Assembly: GCF_011050415.1 (NCBI RefSeq)
Contig: NZ_DRFS01000004.1
Coordinates: 39,910-103,909 of the forward strand
Length of the DNA stretch: 64,000 bases
Direction of reading: 5' to 3'
Origin: Halomonas sp.
Lineage (GTDB): Bacteria; Pseudomonadota; Gammaproteobacteria; Pseudomonadales; Halomonadaceae
Shown here: piece after piece, positions 36,698-46,431 of the stretch
How the letters are laid out: the number at the start of each line of letters is the position of its first letter
How positions within the stretch are numbered: position 1 is the first letter of the stretch
Notes under the pieces: model-generated
Told to the model about the DNA's origin: nothing
The model's database searches: none
What the model saw: only the letters and a program-made list of their open reading frames with translations
Position numbers and translations under genes: made by a program

Positions 36698-36907
36698 ATG
36701 CAGGATGAAGCCCTGGTTAATTACGATTTTCATTGCCCGTACTGCGACTCTCCGCTGACCTTTATCATTGATATTTCACAGGGCAGCCATGCGACCTGGG
36801 AAGATTGCCATCAGTGTTGCGCACCTATTCAACTACAGATCATTGTATCGCCTATGACAGGTGAGCTTGATAGCGTATTGGCTGGGCGCGACGATGACGT
36901 CTTATAA
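36698..36907 (+). CDS. CPXCG-motif cysteine-rich small protein
   Basis: 69 residues. Two cysteine pairs, CPYC at 13-16 and CHQCC at 45-49, separated by ~30 residues, look like a zinc ribbon of the CPXCG family (here the last cysteine-glycine is altered to CCA). Conserved small cytosolic protein of unknown role. Short, but start, ribosome site and motif agree. Confidence 0.8.
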   Translation: MQDEALVNYDFHCPYCDSPLTFIIDISQGSHATWEDCHQCCAPIQLQIIVSPMTGELDSVLAGRDDDVL

Positions 36908-36927
36908 CTCATCTCAAAATAGCATCA

Positions 36928-37767
36928 CTAGACAGTGTCGGCTTGCTGTATTGCGATCTTCCGCTTAGCCTCATTACGACGCATGAAAAACCAGGCAAGC
37001 AAGGTTGCCAGCGACACCGTCAAAATAATTAATGTCGCCAAGGCATTAATTTTTGGTGACACGCCCAAGCGTACCGATGAAAACACCACCATCGGCAGCG
37101 TATTCGCCCCGGGGCCCGAGACAAAGCTTGCGATCACTAAATCGTCTAGCGATAGCGTAAACGCCAGCAGCCAGCCCGCTGCCAGCGCTGGAGCGATGAC
37201 AGGCAGCGTTATCGCAAAGAAAGTTTTTAGCGGCGGCGAGCCTAAATCCATGGCGGCCTCTTCAATAGAGCGATCCACTTCACGCAAGCGCGCGGCAACA
37301 ACCACCGCGACATAGGCACTGCAAAAAGTAGTGTGGGCAATCCAGATCGTCGCCATACCACGATCCGCAGGCCAGCCGGTTATCTGTGCCATTTGCACAA
37401 ACAGTAATAGCAGCGACAATCCAGTAATGACTTCAGGCATGACTAACGGCGCTGTAACCATGCTTGAGAGTGCCGTTTTGCCACGGAAGTGACCATAGCG
37501 TGTCATGACGAAGGCTGCCACAGTGCCCAAACACACCGCCATACTGGCAGCAAAAAAAGCGATTCTTAAGCTTGTCCATACCGCGGATAGAATCTGCTGA
37601 TCGCGAAATAGCTCGCCGTACCACTTGGTCGAAAACCCCGTCCATACCGTCACTAGCTGCGAGGCATTAAACGAATACACCACCAGCACAAACATGGGCA
37701 GGTAAAGAAATAGCAAGCCCAGCACCAACATAACCGTCGAGAAATTAAACCGCCGCATGGTACTCAT
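36928..37767 (-). CDS. potI: Putrescine ABC transporter permease PotI
   Basis: 279 residues, six membrane helices, EAA loop EEAAMDLGSPPLKTFFAITLPVIAPAL. The VYSFNASQLVTVWTGFSTKWYGELFRD N-terminal segment is the PotI/PotC hallmark. With PotH it forms the inner-membrane channel for putrescine (or spermidine). Last gene of potFGHI. An alternative start is ATG 37758. Confidence 0.92.
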   Translation of the reverse strand: MSTMRRFNFSTVMLVLGLLFLYLPMFVLVVYSFNASQLVTVWTGFSTKWYGELFRDQQILSAVWTSLRIAFFAASMAVCLGTVAAFVMTRYGHFRGKTALSSMVTAPLVMPEVITGLSLLLLFVQMAQITGWPADRGMATIWIAHTTFCSAYVAVVVAARLREVDRSIEEAAMDLGSPPLKTFFAITLPVIAPALAAGWLLAFTLSLDDLVIASFVSGPGANTLPMVVFSSVRLGVSPKINALATLIILTVSLATLLAWFFMRRNEAKRKIAIQQADTV

Positions 37768-37823
37768 AAGATCGTACTCACAACGTTGTACTCATAACAT
37801 CAGCACTCATGAATCAAGCCTCA

Positions 37824-38732
37824 TTATTTAAGTTCGCGGGACTGATAGCGATGAAACCAGACTATCGGTACCAGTAACAGCAGCAGCATTATCATGGCCA
37901 ACGCCGACGCTACCGGCCAATCGCGATTGAGGAAAAACTCTTCCCATAAGACTTTACCGATCATCAACGTGTTTGGCCCACCCAACAACTCCGGAATCAC
38001 AAACTCGCCTACTGCGGGAATGAACACCAGCATTGAGCCCGCCACGATACCGCCCATGGAAAGCGGCAAAGTCACTTTTATAAACGTATTCAGCTTGCGT
38101 GATCCAAGGTCTGAAGCGGCCTCAAGCAGTGAGTTATCCAAGCGAGTTAGATGGGCATAAAGCGGCAACACCATAAAAGGCAAGTAGGCGTACACAATGC
38201 CTATCGTGACAGCAAACTGGGTATTCATCATACGTATTGGCGAGTCGATCAGCCCTAAACCGAGTAACAGATTGTTGATTAAGCCGCTGTTACTCAGGAT
38301 GCCCATCCAGGCGTAGACCCGAATTAAAAATGATGTCCATGAGGGAAGCATAACCAACAACAGTAATAGAAGTTGCCAGCGCGCCGGTGCCCTTGCCATG
38401 GCATATGCCATTGGATAACCAATTAATAGGCATACAGAGGTAGCTATAAACGCGGTTTTAATTGACCCCCAGTAAGCGGCAATATACAGCGAGTCCGAAA
38501 GCAGAAAGAGATAATTACCCAAGCTTAGAAAGATATGCAGCGTTTGATCAGCATACTCAAGCAGCGGACCATAAGGCGGAATGGCAATCGCGGCCTCGGA
38601 CAAACTGATTTTGAGTACCAATGCAAAGGGCAGCAAAAAGAACAGGGTTAGCCACACCAGGGGGAATGCAATCACCGCCCGGCGTCCTAATTGCCAGCGC
38701 TTAAACAACGCTGAAACACGAGATGGCATCAT
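37824..38732 (-). CDS. potH: Putrescine ABC transporter permease PotH
   Basis: 302 residues with an N-terminal ~25-residue extension, then six membrane helices. PSWTSFLIRVYAWMGILSNSGLINN and the EAA loop LLEAASDLGSRKLNTFIKVTLPLSMGGI are typical of PotH/PotB. Partner of PotI. Located 56 bp upstream of potI and 95 bp after potG. Confidence 0.93.
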   Translation of the reverse strand: MMPSRVSALFKRWQLGRRAVIAFPLVWLTLFFLLPFALVLKISLSEAAIAIPPYGPLLEYADQTLHIFLSLGNYLFLLSDSLYIAAYWGSIKTAFIATSVCLLIGYPMAYAMARAPARWQLLLLLLVMLPSWTSFLIRVYAWMGILSNSGLINNLLLGLGLIDSPIRMMNTQFAVTIGIVYAYLPFMVLPLYAHLTRLDNSLLEAASDLGSRKLNTFIKVTLPLSMGGIVAGSMLVFIPAVGEFVIPELLGGPNTLMIGKVLWEEFFLNRDWPVASALAMIMLLLLLVPIVWFHRYQSRELK

Positions 38733-38827
38733 TTAAAGCAGTCTCCTCCCAGAAAGAAACCCAATCGTAAGAAGCTCAATCTTGATAAAATCAGTCTTGA
38801 GAAACCCAGCCGTTAGTAACCTAGCCA

Positions 38828-40009
38828 TCAGCGATTGAGCACAATAGTGCTGTGATCTTCCCAGTGGACATAGACGCTATCTTCCCAGGTCGGCCGATCT
38901 CCACGTCGTTCAGTGTTAGCCATACTGACCTTAATTACCTGGCCCGAAAGCGTGCGCACGTAATACAAAGAGAAGCCGCCTAAATAAGCGATATCATCGA
39001 CCTTCCCTTCCGCCCAGTTATATTCCGTAGTGGGTTTTTCGCGGGTTAACCAAATTTTCTCAGGACGCAGTGCAACCCAGACACGACGGTCAACCGCTTG
39101 CGTAGTAATACCATGATCAATGTAGATTGGCCGTTCCAACGCAGGCGCCACAATGCGGCAGTGGTCAGCAGCGTCTTCAATGATTTCACCTTCAAACATA
39201 TTCACAGTGCCGACGAACTCAGCCACCATTCGACTGACCGGGCTTTCGTAAATATCGATGGGTGAGCCTATCTGCTCTATCCAGCCATCGGCCATGATCG
39301 CTACCCGGTCGGCCATCGTCATGGCTTCTTCCTGATCGTGGGTCACCATAATGCAGGTCACCCCTACCTGCTCGATGATCTCAACCACCTCTAGCTGCAT
39401 TTCTGTGCGCAGCTTTTTATCCAGCGCGCCCATCGGCTCATCCAGCAGTAGGAGCTTGGGTCGCTTAGCGAGCGAGCGGGCCAACGCCACCCGCTGGCGC
39501 TGGCCACCGGAAAGCTGATGCGGTTTACGCTTAGCAAAACGCTGCATATGTACTAGCTTCAGCATTTGCGCAACGCGTTCGTCAATATCTGCCTTAGGTA
39601 GTTTGTCCTGCTTTAAGCCAAAGGCAATGTTTTGCGCCACCGTCATATGGGGAAACAGCGCGTAGGACTGAAACATCATATTGATGGGTCGCTTATGGGG
39701 CGGCATGGCGGTGATGTTCTCACCAGCTAACATGATGCGCCCTTCCGAGGGGGTCTCAAACCCCGCCAGCATACGTAGCAAGGTCGATTTACCCGACCCA
39801 GATCCCCCTAATAACGCGAAAATTTCCCCGCGCTTAACCTGCAAATTGACATTATCCACCGCCAGCGCATCATCAAAACGCTTACTTAAGTGCTTCACTT
39901 CCAGCACTATATCCTCAGCAAACCGCGGTGTTTTACCGGTAGCATATAAGGCATGAGGATTAGTTGGCGAAACGGATGAAGGCTCGTTCGACAGGGGCGT
40001 AGTGACCAT
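38828..40009 (-). CDS. potG: Putrescine ABC transporter ATP-binding protein PotG
   Basis: 393 residues from ATG 40009 with GGGAG 7 bases upstream. N-terminal ~35-residue extension, then ABC domain: Walker A LLGGSGSGKSTLL, Q-loop MMFQSYALFP, signature LSGGQRQR, Walker B LLLLDEPMGALD and H-loop MVTHDQEEA, then a TOBE-2 C-terminal domain. Powers putrescine import with PotF, PotH and PotI. A hairpin lies between potF and this start. Confidence 0.94.
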   Translation of the reverse strand: MVTTPLSNEPSSVSPTNPHALYATGKTPRFAEDIVLEVKHLSKRFDDALAVDNVNLQVKRGEIFALLGGSGSGKSTLLRMLAGFETPSEGRIMLAGENITAMPPHKRPINMMFQSYALFPHMTVAQNIAFGLKQDKLPKADIDERVAQMLKLVHMQRFAKRKPHQLSGGQRQRVALARSLAKRPKLLLLDEPMGALDKKLRTEMQLEVVEIIEQVGVTCIMVTHDQEEAMTMADRVAIMADGWIEQIGSPIDIYESPVSRMVAEFVGTVNMFEGEIIEDAADHCRIVAPALERPIYIDHGITTQAVDRRVWVALRPEKIWLTREKPTTEYNWAEGKVDDIAYLGGFSLYYVRTLSGQVIKVSMANTERRGDRPTWEDSVYVHWEDHSTIVLNR

Positions 40010-40024
40010 TCGCCACTCCCATCA

Positions 40025-40046
40025 AAAGGCCCGGCAAAACCGGGCA
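40025..40046 (-). terminator. Hairpin between potF and potG (partial terminator)
   Basis: GCCCGG/CCGGGC stem (40029-40034 with 40040-40045) with loop CAAAA and a short T-run on the minus-strand transcript, in the 100-bp gap after potF. Probably lets more potF than potGHI be transcribed. Confidence 0.5.
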
Positions 40047-40112
40047 GATAAAAGGCGAACAGCGAGGCATAAAGGGAGAATACCCCAAGCTCGCCGTCGG
40101 ATAAGTGTTAGC

Positions 40113-41216
40113 TTAACGGCCTGATTTTACGCGATTCCAAATACGCGTACGGGCACGTTGAACATTTTGAGGCTTTTCAATCGCCACGTACAGGTTTTGC
40201 ATGACATCGGTTTCTGGGTAAATAGCCGGGTCATTGATAAGCTCTTCCGAGAGATATTCGTTAGCCGCTGCGTTAGGGTTGGCGTAACGCACATACTCAG
40301 TAATCTCAGCAGCAATTTCAGGATCTAGAATAAAGTTGATAAAGGCGTGGGCATTTTCAGTATTTGGCGCGTCAGCCGGTACCGCCATCATGTCAAACCA
40401 GAGGGCTGCGCCTTCTTTAGGAATACTGTAACCAATCGAGAAGTCGCGGCCAGCTTCTTCAGCACGCTCGGCGGCTTGAAAAATATCGCCTGAATAGCCT
40501 GCGGCTACACAGATGTCGCCATTGGCAAGATCGGATACGTAACGCGAAGAGTGGAAATAAGTAATATTATCGCGGATACCTGCAATTACCTCGCCGCCGG
40601 CTTCCAGGTCTTCAATATTTTCGCTAAGCGGATCCAAGCCCACGTATGCCATAGCAGGTGATAGCATCTCATCACCTGAATCAAGCATCGCAAGACCACA
40701 GCCTGCTTCACTTAATGCAGTGGTTATCTCAGGATCAAACAGCAGCGCCCAGCTATCAACAGGGGCGTCATCACCCAAAATTTCCTTTACGCGATCGATG
40801 TTATAACCCAAACCATTGGTACCCCACATATACGGAACCGAATATTCGCTTCCAACATCAATGGCTTCCAAGTTGGTCATCAATTCGGCATTGAGGTTAT
40901 CTAAGTTAGGTAGTAGCTCGTGGTTGAGCGGCTGGTATACACCCGCACTGACTTGGCGGGTAAAGTAATGCGTTGAAGGCACCACCACATCATAGCCAGA
41001 GCGTCCCGCGAGTAGCGCGGCATCAAGAATTTCATTACTGTCGTAAACGTCGTAAGTCACTTCAATACCGGTACGCTCGGTAAATTTTTCAAGCGTTTCC
41101 GGGGCAATATAGTCTGACCAATTATACACCCGCACCTCATTGGCATGGGCAGCGCCAGCCGCTGCGGCAAACGAGATGGCCGCAACGGCCGCAGAAAGTT
41201 TGTGGATGTTCCCCAT
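40113..41216 (-). CDS. potF: Putrescine-binding periplasmic protein PotF
   Basis: 367 residues from ATG 41216, 8 bases after AAGGAG. Sec signal peptide ends AAHANEV. Mature start VRVYNWSDYIAPETLEKFTERTGIEVTYDVYDSNE, then VPYMWGTNGLGYN and NPNAAANEYLSEELINDPAIYP are PotF/SpuD-like. It binds putrescine in the periplasm. Heads the potFGHI operon, divergent from ahpC; no operator was resolved in the 296-bp gap between them (41217-41512). Confidence 0.93.
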   Translation of the reverse strand: MGNIHKLSAAVAAISFAAAAGAAHANEVRVYNWSDYIAPETLEKFTERTGIEVTYDVYDSNEILDAALLAGRSGYDVVVPSTHYFTRQVSAGVYQPLNHELLPNLDNLNAELMTNLEAIDVGSEYSVPYMWGTNGLGYNIDRVKEILGDDAPVDSWALLFDPEITTALSEAGCGLAMLDSGDEMLSPAMAYVGLDPLSENIEDLEAGGEVIAGIRDNITYFHSSRYVSDLANGDICVAAGYSGDIFQAAERAEEAGRDFSIGYSIPKEGAALWFDMMAVPADAPNTENAHAFINFILDPEIAAEITEYVRYANPNAAANEYLSEELINDPAIYPETDVMQNLYVAIEKPQNVQRARTRIWNRVKSGR

Positions 41217-41512
41217 ATTGCTACTCCTTGTTCTGGACTATTTTTCTAAGCCATTTGGCCCCGCTTCTTAGCGTAGGCGATAAAGCTGACCGTGCGAATT
41301 TTGCGGTGCAGAAAGCCCTACCGCAAGCCAATGTGAGAAATTCTTGCATTCTGTCTTTGCGGCCCCATTTAACAGTCGGTACGGGATGCCCTCTACCAAT
41401 AGAGAAACCCTATTGATGGCATGGCTATTCTCAATTTTAGCCTTTAGTCGCTAGCCATTAGTATGACCATCACTTTCTAATTATTCACTGATTGCTACTG
41501 GAGATTATTTGA

Positions 41513-42076
41513 ATGTCATTGATAAACACTGAAGTTAAGCCGTTCAAAGCAACTGCCTTTGTAAATGGCGAGTTCGTTGATGTTACTGAAGCGGACATGA
41601 AAGGCCAGTGGTCTATCTTTTTCTTCTACCCAGCTGACTTTACCTTTGTCTGCCCAACCGAGCTTGGTGACTTAGCTGACAACTATGCTGAGTTTAAAAA
41701 GCTGGGCGTTGAAATTTACAGCGTTTCAACCGATACCCATTTCACGCACAAAGCGTGGCATGACAGCTCTGAGACTATCGGTAAACTTCAGTACCCAATG
41801 ATTGCTGATCCAACGCTGCGCATTTCACGCAACTTCGAAGTTCTGATCGAAGAAGTTGGCCTTGCTGAGCGCGGCACCTTTGTGGTCGATCCAGACGGCA
41901 AAATTCAGATCGTAGAAATCAACGCTGGCAACATTGGCCGTAATGCCGAAGAGCTGCTGCGTAAAGTGAAGGCAGCTCAGTACGTTCGCGCTAACCCGAA
42001 TGAAGTATGCCCGGCTAAGTGGAAAGAAGGTGAAGAAACCCTAGCGCCTTCTCTGGACCTAGTAGGCAAAATCTAA
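41513..42076 (+). CDS. ahpC: Alkyl hydroperoxide reductase subunit C (peroxiredoxin)
   Basis: 187 residues, as in E. coli. Peroxidatic Cys47 in FTFVCPTE and resolving Cys166 in EVCPAKW, typical 2-Cys peroxiredoxin. Reduces H2O2, organic peroxides and peroxynitrite; recycled by AhpF, encoded next. GGAG 7-8 bases before ATG. OxyR control is expected from other bacteria, but no clear OxyR box was found. Confidence 0.97.
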   Translation: MSLINTEVKPFKATAFVNGEFVDVTEADMKGQWSIFFFYPADFTFVCPTELGDLADNYAEFKKLGVEIYSVSTDTHFTHKAWHDSSETIGKLQYPMIADPTLRISRNFEVLIEEVGLAERGTFVVDPDGKIQIVEINAGNIGRNAEELLRKVKAAQYVRANPNEVCPAKWKEGEETLAPSLDLVGKI

Positions 42077-42133
42077 ACTGCCTATCAGTCTAACCTGCCG
42101 CTACTGTTTAACTTTGGTGGTAGATGATTACTC

Positions 42134-42165
42134 AACACCCGGGTTCTGCCCGGGTGTTCTGTTTT
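42134..42165 (+). terminator. Rho-independent terminator or attenuator between ahpC and ahpF
   Basis: Perfect 10-bp stem AACACCCGGG (42134-42143) with 42149-42158, then CTGTTTTT. It lies between co-directional ahpC and ahpF, so read-through sets a lower level of ahpF. Confidence 0.75.
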
Positions 42166-42196
42166 TACCAAAAAGCACTGTGAGGAAGTTACTGTC

Positions 42197-43753
42197 ATGC
42201 TGGACGCCAATTTAAAAACCCAGTTGAAAACCTATCTGGAAAAAGTGACTCAGCCGTTCGAGATCGTTGCGTCCCTCGATGACGGTGCCAAGTCACAAGA
42301 ACTCCTCGGCCTGCTGGAAGATATCAGCAGCCTTAGCGATAAAATCACCTTGCACAGCGACGGGCAAGATGCGCGCAAGCCGTCTTTTGCGATCAACCGC
42401 CCCGGCGAAAAGACCGGCGTGGTGTTTGCAGGTATCCCCATGGGCCACGAGTTCACGTCACTAGTTCTTGCCCTGCTGCAAGTTGGCGGTCACCCGCCCA
42501 AAACATCTGATGAACTGCTTAACCAGATCCGAGCACTTGATGGCGAGATGCTGTTTGAGACCTATTATTCGCTCTCATGCCAGAACTGCCCGGATGTCGT
42601 TCAAGCGCTCAATCTAATGGCTATCTTCAACCCGAACGTGCGTCACGTGGCCATTGACGGCGCGCTATTTCAGGACGAAGTTGAGTCTCGCGAAATCATG
42701 TCGGTGCCCAGCATCTACTTAAACGGCAAGCCGTTTGATCAAGGCCGCATGACGCTTGAGCAGATCATAGCCAAAGTCGACACCGGTGCCGCCGAACGTG
42801 ATGCCAAAAAGCTCAGTGAAAAGGCAGCCTTCGACACCCTCGTGATTGGTGGTGGCCCAGCGGGTGCTGCTGCAGCCATTTACTCAGCGCGCAAAGGGAT
42901 CAATACAGGTGTTGCTGCTGAGCGCTTTGGTGGTCAAGTGGCGGATACAATGGGGATTGAGAATTTCATCTCCGTTTCGCACACCGAAGGCCCTAAGCTG
43001 GTGAGCGCGCTTGAAGAGCACGTGAAAGAGTACGAAGTTGATGTAATGAACCTGCAGCTGGCTACTTCGTTTAAAGCAGCCGAAGCGGAAGGCGGACTGC
43101 ACGAAGTAACCTTTGAGTCTGGCGCCAAGCTTAAGAGTAAAACCCTGGTATTAGCGACAGGCGCGCGTTGGCGCGAGATGAATGTTCCTGGTGAGCAGCA
43201 ATATCGTAATAAAGGCGTTGCCTATTGCCCCCACTGTGACGGTCCGCTGTTTAAAGGCAAGCGCGTTGCGGTGATTGGCGGCGGTAACTCAGGCGTTGAA
43301 GCGGCCATTGATCTAGCCGGCATTGTCGCTCACGTGACGCTGGTAGAGTTTATGGGTGAAATGCGCGCCGATGCAGTGCTGCAGAAAAAGCTCAAGAGCC
43401 TGCCCAACGTCGATATTATTGTTAATGCCCAAACCACGGAAGTTACCGGTGACGGCAGCCGTGTTAATGGTTTGAACTATAAAGATCGCAACACTGATGA
43501 GAGCAAGTCCATCGCACTGGAAGGTATTTTTGTTCAGATTGGACTAGTACCTAACACCGAATGGCTCAAAGGCTCCCCGATTGAAATGACGCCCCGCGGA
43601 GAGATCATTGTTGATGTGCATGGTATGACCTCCGTTCCCGGCGTATTTGCTGCGGGCGATGTCACCACGGTGCCTTACAAGCAGATTATTATCGCCATGG
43701 GCGAAGGCGCCAAGGCGTCGCTGGGTGCATTCGATTATCTAATTCGAAACTGA
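42197..43753 (+). CDS. ahpF: Alkyl hydroperoxide reductase subunit F
   Basis: 518 residues. N-terminal tandem thioredoxin-fold domain with redox pair Cys128/Cys131 (SCQNC), then FAD/NADH thioredoxin-reductase-like part: [28 protein letters not shown] redox pair Cys344/Cys347, [19 protein letters not shown] and [10 protein letters not shown]. It reduces AhpC with NADH. Length and motifs match E. coli AhpF. Confidence 0.97.
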   Translation: MLDANLKTQLKTYLEKVTQPFEIVASLDDGAKSQELLGLLEDISSLSDKITLHSDGQDARKPSFAINRPGEKTGVVFAGIPMGHEFTSLVLALLQVGGHPPKTSDELLNQIRALDGEMLFETYYSLSCQNCPDVVQALNLMAIFNPNVRHVAIDGALFQDEVESREIMSVPSIYLNGKPFDQGRMTLEQIIAKVDTGAAERDAKKLSEKAAFDTLVIGGGPAGAAAAIYSARKGINTGVAAERFGGQVADTMGIENFISVSHTEGPKLVSALEEHVKEYEVDVMNLQLATSFKAAEAEGGLHEVTFESGAKLKSKTLVLATGARWREMNVPGEQQYRNKGVAYCPHCDGPLFKGKRVAVIGGGNSGVEAAIDLAGIVAHVTLVEFMGEMRADAVLQKKLKSLPNVDIIVNAQTTEVTGDGSRVNGLNYKDRNTDESKSIALEGIFVQIGLVPNTEWLKGSPIEMTPRGEIIVDVHGMTSVPGVFAAGDVTTVPYKQIIIAMGEGAKASLGAFDYLIRN

Positions 43754-43765
43754 CAGTGACAAAGA

Positions 43766-43798
43766 AAAGCCCGCTGACGAAATGTCAGCGGGCTTTAT
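43766..43798 (+). terminator. Terminator after ahpF
   Basis: Perfect 13-bp stem, AAAGCCCGCTGAC (43766-43778) with 43784-43796, loop GAAAT. It also faces the convergent phaC end. Confidence 0.85.
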
Positions 43799-43839
43799 CC
43801 TTTAAAGGCAGCCTTAGCGCGCCGCCCCACCTCATCAAA

Positions 43840-45756
43840 TTAAGACGATGTTGGGATTTCCCCTAGCACCTCCGGGATCGTCATTTTCACATAACGCCCC
43901 GGCGCAGGTTCAATCACTTTTAACTCGCCATCACCCGGCTGGCGAACAGCGACCATTTTCTCACTATCCGCATAGCCATTTTGGGACATCCAACTCTGCC
44001 AATGGGGCCACCAGGAGCCTTCATGTGCCGTTGCGCCTTCCAGCCATGCTTCGTGAGATTCCGGCAATGTATCGTTGGTCCAGTAGCCATACTTGTTTTT
44101 CTGCGGTGGGTTGACTATACCGGCAATATGTCCGGAGCCGCCCAATACAAAGGTGCTAGGCCCTTTAGGAAGTAATGCGCCGTAGTAGGTACTGTTCCAT
44201 TTGGCGATATGGTCTTCTTTGGTGGATACGAAGTAGCTGGGCGTCGACACCTTACGCAGATCAATTTTAACGCCATCCAGCTCGATACCACCCGGCTCAA
44301 CCAAGCGGTTCTCCAAATACATATGGCGCAAATACCATGGGTGGGTACCCGCCGTTAGGTTGGTGCCATCGGTATTCCAATAAAGCAAATCAAAGGCGGC
44401 GGGCGTTTCACCTTTCAAATAGTTATTGATATAGAACGACCAAAACAGATCATTTTCACGTAAAAGATTAAAGGTATAGGCCATTGACCGGCCATCCAAA
44501 TAGCCTTTTAACTGCACCGATTGCTCAATACCGTCGACCGCGCGTTTATTGAGGAAAACGCCAATATCGCCAGGGTCGCGAAAATCCTGCAGGGTGGCCA
44601 TATAGGTAACAGATTTTACCTTTCGCCCGCGGCGCGTGCTGGTTAGGTATGCCACTGTCGACGCAGTGAGTGTGCCCCCTACACAATAGCTGAGCAAATT
44701 CACAGACTTTTCGCCGCAGGCCTGCTCAATAGCTTCCATCGCGCTAATGGGGCCCATCTGCATGTAGTCGGCCCAGGTAATATCCCGCTGCTCTGGGCCT
44801 GGGTTGCGCCAGGAGATCAAAAACACCGTATGTCCTTGATCAACCAACCATTTAACCATTGAGTTGTCTTCACGCAGATCAAGAATGTAATACTTATTAA
44901 TCCACGGTGGCACCATCAGCAGTGGGGTTTTGAATGCCTTTTCCGTGGTGGGGGTATATTGAATTAGCTGTATCAATTCATTTTCGTACACCACCGAACC
45001 GGGAGTGACCGCGATATTTTCGCCTACCCCAAAGGCACTACGATCTGTCATACGGACATTAATGCCCTCTGCAGAGTTGCCTAAATCCTCTCGTAAACGC
45101 GCTAACCCATCGACCAGGTTTTGGCCGCGGGTCTCAACGGTACGGCGCATTACCTCAGGGTTGGTGGACATAAAGTTGGTTGGCGCCATCGCGTTAACCA
45201 ATTGGCGTGCGTAAAACACCAAATTGCGCTTATGGGTTTCATCTAAGCCGCTTAAGCTCTCGATTAACTCATCCACCATCTGCGAAAACAGTAAGTATTG
45301 CTGCATGATCGTCATGTATTGAGGATCTTGAGTCCAGGCCTCATCTTTAAAACGACGATCATTTTTTTCAGGTGTAATAAGGGGAGCCACTTGCTCTCCC
45401 GCCATGCCACGCATGGCCTGTTGCCACAGTAACCACTGATCTTGCAACAGCCGGGTTTGGGTTTCCCACATCAATGTAGGATTTTGCATCAGCGCTTGCG
45501 CACCCGCTTCAAAGCTTTCACGCATATCGCTGTAGATTGAGTCGGCAGCTTCATTCGGGGCAATGCGAGAGAGTAAATCCTGCATTAGGCCCTGGAACTG
45601 CTCACTGATCTCTTTAAGCTGGTTGTTCCAGTCTTCGATTTCTGATGGAGATAGGCCTTCAGGCACGCCTTGAGCCAGTCCTTGCGAAAGCGCTTCTGAA
45701 AGATTTTCAGATAGCCCTGATATTGTCTGAAAAGGATTTTGCCACGCTGAATGCAT
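43840..45756 (-). CDS. phaC: Class I poly(3-hydroxyalkanoate) synthase
   Basis: 638 residues from ATG 45756 (GGGAG upstream); the longer frame to 45843 is not preceded by a ribosome site. Class I synthase with PhaC_N, then alpha/beta hydrolase domain. The catalytic triad is Cys358 (SYCVGG, altered from the usual GxCxGG), Asp515 (KEDHI) and His543 (GGSGHIAG); the Cys-Asp and Asp-His spacings resemble those of characterised class I enzymes. It polymerises 3-hydroxyacyl-CoA into storage granules. N-terminal region holds LSQGLAQG repeats also seen in the DUF6489 neighbour. Phasin gene lies upstream, separated by a GC-rich hairpin. Confidence 0.95.
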   Translation of the reverse strand: MHSAWQNPFQTISGLSENLSEALSQGLAQGVPEGLSPSEIEDWNNQLKEISEQFQGLMQDLLSRIAPNEAADSIYSDMRESFEAGAQALMQNPTLMWETQTRLLQDQWLLWQQAMRGMAGEQVAPLITPEKNDRRFKDEAWTQDPQYMTIMQQYLLFSQMVDELIESLSGLDETHKRNLVFYARQLVNAMAPTNFMSTNPEVMRRTVETRGQNLVDGLARLREDLGNSAEGINVRMTDRSAFGVGENIAVTPGSVVYENELIQLIQYTPTTEKAFKTPLLMVPPWINKYYILDLREDNSMVKWLVDQGHTVFLISWRNPGPEQRDITWADYMQMGPISAMEAIEQACGEKSVNLLSYCVGGTLTASTVAYLTSTRRGRKVKSVTYMATLQDFRDPGDIGVFLNKRAVDGIEQSVQLKGYLDGRSMAYTFNLLRENDLFWSFYINNYLKGETPAAFDLLYWNTDGTNLTAGTHPWYLRHMYLENRLVEPGGIELDGVKIDLRKVSTPSYFVSTKEDHIAKWNSTYYGALLPKGPSTFVLGGSGHIAGIVNPPQKNKYGYWTNDTLPESHEAWLEGATAHEGSWWPHWQSWMSQNGYADSEKMVAVRQPGDGELKVIEPAPGRYVKMTIPEVLGEIPTSS

Positions 45757-45845
45757 ACTTGCTCTCCCTACGCCAACATCAAGGCGCATTGAACGCTCTA
45801 GACCAAGTCTTACTAATAAAGTTAAACCGGCCAAGGTTACCAATG

Positions 45846-45873
45846 CATCGCGGCGCCCTTAGGCGCCGCGATG
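45846..45873 (-). promoter_or_regulatory. GC-rich hairpin between phasin and phaC
   Basis: Perfect 12-bp inverted repeat CATCGCGGCGCC / GGCGCCGCGATG with a 4-nt spacer, starting 11 bp after the phasin stop. It lacks a T-run, so may be an mRNA-stabilising or attenuating hairpin giving high phasin and lower synthase. Confidence 0.5.
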
Positions 45874-45883
45874 ATGTTGTCAA

Positions 45884-46294
45884 TTAGCTTTTACGAGATG
45901 ACTGACTAGAGGCTTTAGCGGGTTGCTCGCCTTTAGCAGCGGCCTTGGCTTGGTCGGACATTTGCTGGCCGGCTTCGCTGAACATTTTTTCCATTTCAGA
46001 TTTAAATTGCAGGCTCATTTCGCTCATTACCCGCGCATCTTCCTGCATCTGTTGGGAAAGCTCATTCATCATTTCAGCTTGTTTGGTGCCGAAATCACGC
46101 AGGCTTTCTGCATCTTGAATTTCAGTTGCACTGCGAATGCGCTCGGTGCCCATTTGGCTGTAGCGCTTCATTGCTTCCAACTGATACTGGGTCATTTTTT
46201 CCATATTGTTGAGCATTAGCGAATTGATTTTACGCATGGGCTCGAACATTTGGCGAGTTTGGGCGTTAAAGTTATCCATCATATTGTCTTGCAT
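45884..46294 (-). CDS. phaP: Phasin family protein
   Basis: 136 residues from ATG 46294 (AGGAG upstream). Almost wholly helical and Met/Gln-rich: FEPMRKINSLMLNNMEKMTQYQLEAMKRYSQMGTERIRSATEIQ, ending in a Lys/Ala/Ser-rich tail. Phasins coat PHA granules, controlling their size, and often activate the synthase. Position ahead of phaC supports this. No signal peptide. Confidence 0.88.
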   Translation of the reverse strand: MQDNMMDNFNAQTRQMFEPMRKINSLMLNNMEKMTQYQLEAMKRYSQMGTERIRSATEIQDAESLRDFGTKQAEMMNELSQQMQEDARVMSEMSLQFKSEMEKMFSEAGQQMSDQAKAAAKGEQPAKASSQSSRKS

Positions 46295-46431
46295 AGTGTC
46301 TGCTCCTATTACGTTCCTTGGCATGAGCCTGGGAGTGACTCATCACGATTCAAGCTTTCTTTGCTGCACTGCAAAAAGAGTAATCTCTGGCATGACGCCT
46401 TGCAACTTACTTAAGATAGCGTCCTTACCAT

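Noticed and set aside
41217..41512. OxyR box before ahpC
   Set aside because: Candidate half-sites near 41413-41440 match the four-box ATAG/CTAT pattern too poorly to call.
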